Shown here in pieces: positions 1 through 4,492 of a stretch of DNA of 5,837 nt (within the stretch, counting starts at the first letter, position 1; every line of letters begins with the position of its first letter). This stretch comes from an uncultured Eubacteriales bacterium (GTDB lineage Bacteria > Bacillota > Clostridia > Monoglobales > Monoglobaceae). Made by a program: the position numbers and the translations under genes. The stretch lies in contig URZD01000137.1 of assembly GCA_900552305.1 (NCBI GenBank), positions 1 through 5,837 on the forward strand, written 5' to 3'. Below the pieces are notes generated by a model that saw nothing but the letters and a program-made list of their open reading frames with translations, did no database searches and had not been told where the DNA came from.

Positions 1-111
1 CGATTCATTTCGTTTTTTGAAGCTTTTTTGTGTCCATTTTTGCTGGGAGGGCACACCAATGTATAAGTTGGTTGAAATAGAAGCGGATATATAGAATTTC
101 AATAAAAAAAC

Positions 112-153
112 CAAAGAGCGTGCCTGCGGCAGATGCCGAAAGCACGCTCTTTG
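112..153 (-). terminator. Intrinsic terminator downstream of spoVG
   Basis: A perfect 12-bp stem pairs CAAAGAGCGTGC (112-123) with GCACGCTCTTTG (142-153). The 18-nt loop contains a further small stem, CGGC (127-130) with GCCG (135-138). Read on the minus strand, the stem is followed by GGTTTTTTTATT, a good U-tract, so it should end transcripts coming from spoVG. Read on the plus strand it is followed by ATTTTTC, a weaker tract, so it may also act on transcripts entering from the left. It lies 108 nt beyond the spoVG stop codon, leaving a rather long 3' untranslated region in which I see no gene. Folding energy was not computed. Confidence 0.85.
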
Positions 154-261
154 ATTTTTCGCCCGCGCATAAAAGCATATGCGGACGGATTAAACGGGTT
201 TTATCCCATAATACCAACAACCGAACAAACTCATATATTATTTGTATACAGAGCTTGGCAG

Positions 262-537
262 TTATGCTTCAACGGAATACTCTGACAGCGATTCTTCGTA
301 CTTGCCAAGAATTGTGTTCTGGAGAGTCTCTCTCATGTCGGCATTGATTGGGTGGGCAATGTCTTTAAACTCGCCGTCCGGAGTCTTTCTGCTCGGCATA
401 GCGATAAAGAGCTTTTCCTGTCCCTCGATGACCTTAATGTCATGAACGACAAACGAATCGTCAAAGGTAACCGAAACAACGGCCTTCATTCTGCCCTCCG
501 CGTTGATTTTCCTGATTTTGATATCAGTGATTTCCAT
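262..537 (-). CDS. spoVG: SpoVG family septation regulator / nucleic-acid-binding protein
   Basis: The protein has 91 residues, about the family's usual length, and closely matches SpoVG. It begins MEITDIKIRK, followed by the core VTFDDSFVVHDIKVIEG (23-39) and then LFIAMPSRKTPDGEF (43-57) leading into KDIAHPIN (58-65). The family is known as a site-specific DNA- and RNA-binding regulator. In Bacillus it affects asymmetric septation at sporulation, and in other Firmicutes it affects cell-surface and virulence genes. A longer frame opens at a TTG (562-564). I chose the ATG at 535-537 because the conserved family start is there and AAGGCGGTG (plus-strand 547-555) sits 9 nt upstream as a ribosome binding site. 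The gene is a single-gene unit diverging from murC and ending at the hairpin at 112-153. A SpoVG gene does not by itself prove sporulation, since non-sporulating bacteria also carry it. Confidence 0.95.
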   Translation of the reverse strand: MEITDIKIRKINAEGRMKAVVSVTFDDSFVVHDIKVIEGQEKLFIAMPSRKTPDGEFKDIAHPINADMRETLQNTILGKYEESLSEYSVEA

Positions 538-546
538 AATGTGATA

Positions 547-555
547 CACCGCCTT
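547..555 (-). promoter_or_regulatory. spoVG ribosome binding site
   Basis: On the minus strand this reads AAGGCGGTG, eight of nine positions of the ideal AAGGAGGTG, and sits 9 nt before the ATG at 535-537. It decides the start: the upstream TTG at 562-564 would place this site inside the coding region. Confidence 0.75.
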
Positions 556-591
556 CTCTGTCAAACCTGATGTCTGACCTTTGTAAAAAGT

Positions 592-619
592 TTTATATAA
601 TTTAATTTTTTTTGTATAA
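592..619 (-). promoter_or_regulatory. Candidate spoVG promoter (weak)
   Basis: The minus strand reads TTATAC (614-619), a 16-nt spacer, then TATAAA (592-597), which would start transcription near 585 and give a leader of about 48 nt. An alternative is TTGAGG (699-704), 17 nt, TATATA (676-681), which would overlap the murC promoter back to back. The whole interval is so AT-rich that -10-like hexamers occur by chance, so neither choice is firm. In B. subtilis spoVG is read by sigma-H; I could not find a convincing sigma-H site (AGGA...GAAT) here. Confidence 0.3.
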
Positions 620-649
620 AAAATTTTTTAAAATAATATAATACATATA

Positions 650-678
650 TTGAAAATTTTTCCGAGATGTAGTATTAT
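650..678 (+). promoter_or_regulatory. Sigma-A promoter of murC
   Basis: TTGAAA (650-655) is separated by exactly 17 nt from TATTAT (673-678). Both hexamers are one mismatch from consensus and the spacing is ideal. Transcription should start around 685, giving a leader of roughly 33 nt before the murC start codon, too short for a riboswitch. The -35 lies at the edge of a strongly AT-rich tract that could act as an upstream activating element. Confidence 0.7.
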
Positions 679-702
679 ATAGGTGTAAATCTAATTATCC
701 TC

Positions 703-708
703 AAGGAG
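703..708 (+). promoter_or_regulatory. murC ribosome binding site
   Basis: AAGGAG is followed 9 nt later by the ATG at 718-720. The first ATG in the open frame (709-711) directly abuts this site and cannot be the start, so murC is annotated from 718. Confidence 0.8.
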
Positions 709-717
709 ATGAATATA

Positions 718-2097
718 ATGAGCGAATTCGAGCTTTCGCAACTGCGTGAAAACGCATATATACATATGGTTGGAATAGGCGGAATAAGCATGAGCGCACT
801 CGCTTACATTCTGCGCTATTTCAATTATCGGGTTTCAGGCTCGGACAGAGGTGAAACCGAGATAATCAGCCGTCTGAGGAAGTCGGGCATTGATGTAGCA
901 AAGGGTCACAGCACGGATAACATTAAAAATCCCGACCTTGTATGCTATACCGCAGCAATTCCGCAAGACAACCCGGAACTTGTCAAGGCGCGCGAAATGG
1001 GAATACCGACAATGGAGCGCGCGGAGCTTTTGGGTCAGATAATGAAACACTATAAGCTGCCGATAGCGGTCGCGGGTACTCACGGCAAAACTACAACAAC
1101 GTCAATGATTGCGCTGATACTTCTTTCAGCTGCGCTTGAACCGACAATTCTTGTCGGCGGAGAGCTTGCTCAAATCGGCGGAAACTTCAAAATAGGCAAG
1201 GAAAACTATCTTGTTTTTGAAGCCTGCGAATATGTAGAAAGCTTTCTGCATTTTCATCCGTATATGTCGATTATTACAAACATAGAAGCTGACCATCTGG
1301 ACTACTTCAAAGACCTTAACCATATTATATCATCTTTTGGAAAATTTGCAAGACTTAATTCACCCAACGGATGCATTATTGTATGTTCTGACGATAAAAA
1401 CGCATTGAGTGTTGTGCAAAATATCGAAACTAAAACCGTAAAATATGGTATAATTAGTCGAAATGCTGATTATTTTGCGGATAATATACACGTCAGTGCT
1501 GCGGGACAGACCGAGTTTGATGTTTATAAACACGGCGAATTGTTTGTAAGCCTTGCGCTTAATGTTCACGGAAAGCATAACGTATGCAATGCGCTTGCGG
1601 CTGTCGCGGCGGCTGACGAGCTTGGAATAGATGCGGCGCATATTAAAGCGGGACTGGAGGAGTTTACCGGTACGAAACGCCGCTTTGAAAAGGTGGGCGA
1701 GGTATCGGGATTTACCGTTATGGACGATTATGCGCATCACCCGACCGAGATTGAGAAAACCTTGGAGGCGGCTAAGGAGGTTTCCGACGGCGATATTTGG
1801 TGCGTATTCCAGCCGCACACATATTCGAGAACTAAGTCGCTGCTTGACGATTTCGCAAAGGCGCTTAAAAATGCGGACAAGGTGATAATTGCGGACATAT
1901 ATCCCGCAAGGGAAAAATATGACGGGACAATTCATTCGTGCGATTTGGCGGCAAGGGTTCCCGGGTGCGTTTATATGAACGATTTCGGAGCGATAGAGCG
2001 GTATGTGCTTAAATACGCAAAGCCGGGCGACACGGTGATAACAATGGGCGCAGGCGACGTATATAAAATAGGCCGGGATTTGGTTGGCGAGAAGTAA
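718..2097 (+). CDS. murC: UDP-N-acetylmuramate--L-alanine ligase
   Basis: This cytoplasmic Mur ligase joins L-alanine to UDP-N-acetylmuramic acid using ATP, the first amino-acid addition in the peptidoglycan stem peptide. The 459-residue product shows the family in order. The N-terminal UDP-sugar-binding Rossmann part has GIGGISMS (19-26). The ATP-binding loop is GTHGKTTTT (120-128). The central domain has EACEYVESF (168-176), the form I associate with Firmicutes rather than an E-A-D-E-S-D motif, then NIEADHLDYF (188-197) and HGKHNVCNALAA (284-295). The C-terminal domain has DDYAHHPTEI (336-345), QPHTYSRT (365-372) and MGAGD (443-447). No key motif is missing and the length is normal, so it should be active. 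It starts at 718, where the ribosome binding site fits. No clear terminator follows, so some transcripts may read on into rimP. Confidence 0.97.
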   Translation: MSEFELSQLRENAYIHMVGIGGISMSALAYILRYFNYRVSGSDRGETEIISRLRKSGIDVAKGHSTDNIKNPDLVCYTAAIPQDNPELVKAREMGIPTMERAELLGQIMKHYKLPIAVAGTHGKTTTTSMIALILLSAALEPTILVGGELAQIGGNFKIGKENYLVFEACEYVESFLHFHPYMSIITNIEADHLDYFKDLNHIISSFGKFARLNSPNGCIIVCSDDKNALSVVQNIETKTVKYGIISRNADYFADNIHVSAAGQTEFDVYKHGELFVSLALNVHGKHNVCNALAAVAAADELGIDAAHIKAGLEEFTGTKRRFEKVGEVSGFTVMDDYAHHPTEIEKTLEAAKEVSDGDIWCVFQPHTYSRTKSLLDDFAKALKNADKVIIADIYPAREKYDGTIHSCDLAARVPGCVYMNDFGAIERYVLKYAKPGDTVITMGAGDVYKIGRDLVGEK

Positions 2098-2114
2098 AAT
2101 GACGGTTTCTATAT

Positions 2115-2176
2115 AAGTCCGATTATAATATTTTGCATTTTCGCTTTACATTACAAAAATATTACAAAAAGGACTT
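2115..2176. repeat. Imperfect inverted repeat between murC and rimP
   Basis: AAGTCC (2115-2120) pairs with GGACTT (2171-2176). Inside it, TAATATTTTG (2126-2135) pairs with CAAAAATATTA (2154-2164) with one bulged base. The structure is long, AT-rich and lacks a following U-tract, so it is a poor terminator. Its right arm overlaps the -35 of the next promoter. It may be chance in AT-rich DNA. Confidence 0.3.
2150..2170 (+). repeat. Direct repeat ATTACAAAAA x2, possible UP element
   Basis: ATTACAAAAA occurs at 2150-2159 and again at 2161-2170, an 11-bp period, close to one helical turn. It lies just upstream of the -35 of the rimP operon promoter. With a start near 2210 the two A-tracts fall at about -55 to -51 and -44 to -40, where distal and proximal UP-element subsites for the RNA polymerase alpha subunits are known to lie. 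A site for an unknown regulator is the other reading. Confidence 0.45.
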
Positions 2177-2203
2177 GACACAGGGAAAAAGGTATGCTAT
2201 AAT
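2175..2203 (+). promoter_or_regulatory. Strong sigma-A promoter of the rimP-nusA-infB operon
   Basis: Consensus TTGACA (2175-2180), a 17-nt spacer and consensus TATAAT (2198-2203), with an extended -10 TGC directly before it (2195-2197). This is a full match to the housekeeping promoter. The start should lie near 2210, giving a leader of about 65 nt before rimP. Its strength suits an operon for abundant translation and transcription factors. Confidence 0.93.
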
Positions 2204-2225
2204 AAATGTACATTGAATATTGTTG

Positions 2226-2255
2226 CAAAAGAGTGAGGGAAACCTCACTCTTTTG
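2226..2255 (+). promoter_or_regulatory. 5' leader hairpin of the rimP-nusA operon, candidate attenuator
   Basis: CAAAAGAGTGAGG (2226-2238) pairs perfectly with CCTCACTCTTTTG (2243-2255) around a GAAA loop of the stable GNRA class. It begins about 16 nt after the predicted transcript start and ends 9 nt before the rimP ribosome binding site, so it does not cover that site. The GC-rich core followed by TTTTGTATGT looks like an intrinsic terminator with an interrupted U-tract. Such weak terminators are the kind known to depend on NusA, and in B. subtilis the leader of the same operon carries a terminator through which NusA limits its own expression. That this hairpin works the same way is inference; it could instead protect the 5' end of the mRNA. 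Confidence 0.75.
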
Positions 2256-2264
2256 TATGTAGTA

Positions 2265-2270
2265 TGGAGG
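2265..2270 (+). promoter_or_regulatory. rimP ribosome binding site
   Basis: TGGAGG lies 5 nt before the ATG at 2276-2278. The earlier in-frame ATG (2264-2266) overlaps this site, so it cannot be used with it; rimP therefore starts at 2276. Confidence 0.75.
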
Positions 2271-2275
2271 AATTT

Positions 2276-2746
2276 ATGGCTTACTCAAAAATTGAGCGTG
2301 AAGTGTGCGATATGGCGGAGCCTATCGCGAGCGAAAACGGCTGCTATGTCTATGATGTTGAATATGTCAAGGAGGGGGCGTCACGTTATCTGCGAGTTTA
2401 CGCGGATAAGGAGGATGGGGGCATATCCCTTGACGAATGCGAGGCAATAAGCCGCGCTCTGAGCGACGAGCTTGACAGGCGCGACCCGATTAAGGAGGAC
2501 TATATGTTGGAGGTTTCGTCGCCCGGCATAGAAAGACGGCTTAAACGTGCGGAGCATTTTATGCGCTATATCGGCGAAACGGTTGATGTCGGTCTTTACA
2601 AGGCGATTGACGGAAGCAAGAATATTACCGCAAGGCTTTGCGGCTTTGATGATGAAAGCGGAGCGGTCACGCTCGATACGGACAGCGGCGAAATAACGCT
2701 GAAAAAGGAAGAAATGTCATATGTTAAGCTGCATTTTGACTTTTAA
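2276..2746 (+). CDS. rimP: Ribosome maturation factor RimP (YlxS)
   Basis: RimP binds the free 30S ribosomal subunit and helps its late assembly. The 156-residue product has the usual length and two-domain plan. The N-terminal alpha/beta domain (about 1-82) carries YDVEYVKEG (26-34) and YLRVYAD (38-44). The linker to the C-terminal Sm-like barrel bears the family hallmark LEVSSPGIERRLKR (78-91), and the barrel (about 92-156) ends in VKLHFDF. The gene is first in the operon, as in other Firmicutes, with nusA beginning 35 nt after it. The start at 2276 is set by the TGGAGG site. Nothing is broken or missing. Confidence 0.95.
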   Translation: MAYSKIEREVCDMAEPIASENGCYVYDVEYVKEGASRYLRVYADKEDGGISLDECEAISRALSDELDRRDPIKEDYMLEVSSPGIERRLKRAEHFMRYIGETVDVGLYKAIDGSKNITARLCGFDDESGAVTLDTDSGEITLKKEEMSYVKLHFDF

Positions 2747-2781
2747 ATATACTTTATAATAATACAGGAGATGGTAGAAAA

Positions 2782-3858
2782 ATGAGTTCGGAATTATTTA
2801 CATTATTGGATCTTATAGAAAAGGAAAAGGGCATAAGCCGCGATGTTGTGCTTGAAGCGCTTGAAGGCGCGCTTATCAAGGCGTATAAAAAGGATTTCGG
2901 CGCGGTACACGACATAAGGGTAAACATTGACGAAAAAACGGGCGAGATAAAGGTTTTTGCGCGCAAGAATGTTGTTGACGAGGTCGAGGACAGAGAGTCG
3001 GAAATCTCAGTTGAGGACGCGCAGAAAATAGACCCGCGCTATACTGCGGGCGATGTGGTGGAGAAGGAGGTTACTCCGGCATCGTTCGGACGTAAATCGG
3101 CACAGGTTGCGCGAAATCTTGTGCTCCAGAGAATCCGCGAGGCGGAGCGTGAAAAGGCGTTTGACGAGTTCTCCGACAGGGCGAACGATATTATGACGGC
3201 TACGGTAAGAAAGATTGACAGAAGAAACATTATTCTGGAGCTTGGCACGACAGAGTCAATACTCATGCCGAACGAGCAGGTTAAAAACGATAACTATGCT
3301 GTGGGCGAAAGATATAAGGTGTTTGTGGTTGAGGTTGCAAACTCGGTTAAGGGACTGCATCTTATGGTATCGCGTTCGCACCCCGGTCTTGTGCGCAGGC
3401 TGTTTGAGCTTGAGGTTCCGGAAATCAAAAAAGGCATAATCGAAATCAAGGGTCTGACCCGCGAGCCGGGCTCAAGAAGTAAGATTGCGGTTGCGTCCAA
3501 TGCTCCCGGAGTTGACCCGGTGGGTACCTGCATAGGTCCGAAGGGTATGCGTGTTCAGGCGGTTATTGACGAGCTGCGCGGCGAAAAAATCGATATAGTC
3601 CGCTACAGTGACGACCCTGCGGAATACATTACACAGGCGCTCAGTCCGGCAAAGGTTGTTTCTATCTCGGTTGACGAGGAAAAGAAGATGTGCAGCGTAA
3701 AGGTGCCTTTCGACCAGCTTTCGCTTGCCATAGGCAAGGAAGGACAGAATGCAAGGCTTGCGGCGCGTCTGACAGGCTGGAAGATTGATATAAAAGCTGA
3801 CGAAGCAGCGGCTGAGCCGGAATCTGCCGGTGCTGATGACGAAACAGAGACGGAATAA
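2782..3858 (+). CDS. nusA: Transcription termination/antitermination factor NusA
   Basis: NusA binds RNA polymerase near the RNA exit channel, lengthens pauses and stimulates hairpin-dependent termination. The 358-residue protein has an N-terminal polymerase-binding domain (about 1-125) with the LEALEGALIKAYKK segment (24-37). It continues with an S1 domain (about 135-200), KH1 with GTCIGPKGMR (248-257), and KH2 with LAIGKEGQNARLAARL (315-330) ending WKIDIKAD. After about residue 340 there is only a short Ala/Glu/Asp-rich acidic tail. The acidic-repeat domains of E. coli NusA are absent, as is normal for Firmicutes. AGGAG at 2766-2770 stands 11 nt before the ATG. NusA may control its own operon through the leader hairpin at 2226-2255. 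Confidence 0.97.
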   Translation: MSSELFTLLDLIEKEKGISRDVVLEALEGALIKAYKKDFGAVHDIRVNIDEKTGEIKVFARKNVVDEVEDRESEISVEDAQKIDPRYTAGDVVEKEVTPASFGRKSAQVARNLVLQRIREAEREKAFDEFSDRANDIMTATVRKIDRRNIILELGTTESILMPNEQVKNDNYAVGERYKVFVVEVANSVKGLHLMVSRSHPGLVRRLFELEVPEIKKGIIEIKGLTREPGSRSKIAVASNAPGVDPVGTCIGPKGMRVQAVIDELRGEKIDIVRYSDDPAEYITQALSPAKVVSISVDEEKKMCSVKVPFDQLSLAIGKEGQNARLAARLTGWKIDIKADEAAAEPESAGADDETETE

Positions 3859-3868
3859 TATACTGCGC

Positions 3869-3873
3869 GGGAG
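3869..3873 (+). promoter_or_regulatory. ylxR ribosome binding site
   Basis: GGGAG lies 8 nt before the ATG at 3882-3884. A GTG at 3873-3875 opens the frame earlier but overlaps the site, and a TTG at 3876-3878 is too close to it, so 3882 is preferred. Confidence 0.65.
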
Positions 3874-3881
3874 TGTTGAAA

Positions 3882-4142
3882 ATGGATTCGGAGCGTATGT
3901 GCGTCGGATGCAGAAAAATGAAGCCGAAAAACGGACTTATACGATTGGTAAAAAAGGATAAAAATACTATAGAAATAGATTTGACGTATAAAAGTCAGGG
4001 CAGGGGCGCATATGTGTGCCGTGACCCGAAATGCGCGGCGGCGGCAAGAAAATCGAAAGCGTTTGAGCGCAGCTTTTCGTGCCGTGTCGGCGCAGACGTA
4101 TATGACGAATTAGAGGCGGCGGTGGCTGATGCAGAGGGATAA
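3882..4142 (+). CDS. ylxR: YlxR family RNA-binding protein (RNase P modulator RnpM-like)
   Basis: The 86-residue basic protein matches the YlxR family. It has RMCVGCRK (5-12) near the start, an ELIRLV-like NGLIRLVKK segment (17-25), the hallmark GRGAYVC (40-46), and a second cysteine (51) in a Lys/Arg-rich helix. The family is known from a small alpha/beta structure with a positive surface. In B. subtilis the protein has been linked to RNase P and renamed RnpM, an RNase P modulator. The cysteines C7, C10, C46 and C51 are suggestive, but metal binding is not established from this sequence. It begins 23 nt after nusA and its last 14 nt overlap ylxQ, so the two are probably translationally coupled. 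Family identity is firm; the RNase P role here is inferred by homology. Confidence 0.92.
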   Translation: MDSERMCVGCRKMKPKNGLIRLVKKDKNTIEIDLTYKSQGRGAYVCRDPKCAAAARKSKAFERSFSCRVGADVYDELEAAVADAEG

Positions 4143-4446
4143 AGTACAAAGGCTTTTGGGACTTGCGGCGCGCGCGGGGGGAGTTGCCTTCGGCGAGGGC
4201 GCGGCAGAGGAAAGCGTAAGAAGCAAAAGGGCGCGGCTTGCCGTTGTGGCGGCGGACGCGTCGGACAATACAAAAAAGAGACTCGGCGACAAATGCGCAT
4301 TTTACGGCGTAAGGCTGATTGAGCTTGGCGACAGGTACGAACTCGGCGGGTGTATGGGCAAAGACTTTGCGGTTGCCGCGGCGGTTACCAACGCGGGTTT
4401 GGCAAAAGAAATTTTAAAGCAGTACGAAAGCCGTGACGGCGAATAA
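4129..4446 (+). CDS. ylxQ: YlxQ, L7Ae/L30e/S12e/Gadd45-type K-turn RNA-binding protein
   Basis: The 105-residue protein belongs to the ribosomal L7Ae fold. It opens with VQRLLGLAARAGGVAFGEG (6-24), the usual helix and turn of this bacterial branch, and then VVAADASDNTKKRL (39-52), which holds the RNA-contacting Asn and Lys residues. Next come CAFYGVRLIELG (56-67) and ELGGCMGKDF (71-80). Bacterial homologues such as YbxF and YlxQ bind kink-turn RNA in vitro, though their cellular targets are poorly defined. The ATG lies inside the end of ylxR (14-nt overlap) with only an imperfect GGTGG nearby (4121-4125), which points to translation coupled to ylxR. infB follows after 46 nt. Family assignment is strong; the RNA partner is unknown. 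Confidence 0.92.
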   Translation: MQRDKVQRLLGLAARAGGVAFGEGAAEESVRSKRARLAVVAADASDNTKKRLGDKCAFYGVRLIELGDRYELGGCMGKDFAVAAAVTNAGLAKEILKQYESRDGE

Positions 4447-4492
4447 ATGTATATAATGAGCGGATACCGGTTGGAAAGAAAGGACGGATTGT

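Noticed and set aside
187..206. Small hairpin GGATTAAA / TTTTATCC with a CGGG loop.
   Set aside because: It has a mismatch, is short and AT-rich, and no U-tract follows on either strand.
5..220. A 71-codon minus-strand frame at the left end.
   Set aside because: It runs straight through the spoVG terminator hairpin and has no convincing ribosome binding site or known motif.
536..564. TTGACA on the minus strand (559-564) as a spoVG -35.
   Set aside because: The matching -10 position (CATTAT, 536-541) overlaps the spoVG start codon, so a transcript would begin inside the gene.
557..565. TCTGTCAAA, eight of nine positions of the Spo0A box.
   Set aside because: One short, imperfect site in the spoVG leader is expected by chance, and its place relative to any promoter is unclear.
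1360..1935. A 191-codon open frame on the minus strand within murC.
   Set aside because: It overlaps conserved murC motifs on the other strand, has no recognisable domain, and no promoter or ribosome binding site was seen for it.
2736..2765. TTGACT and TATAAT-like sequences between rimP and nusA as an internal promoter.
   Set aside because: The good pair has a 13-nt spacer, far too short, and the pairs with workable spacing use poor -10 hexamers and would start transcription in the nusA ribosome binding site.
4449..4457. TATAAT (4452-4457) before infB as an internal promoter.
   Set aside because: No -35 lies at proper distance (GTGACG at 4433-4438 is only 13 nt away) and the TG is not in the extended -10 position.
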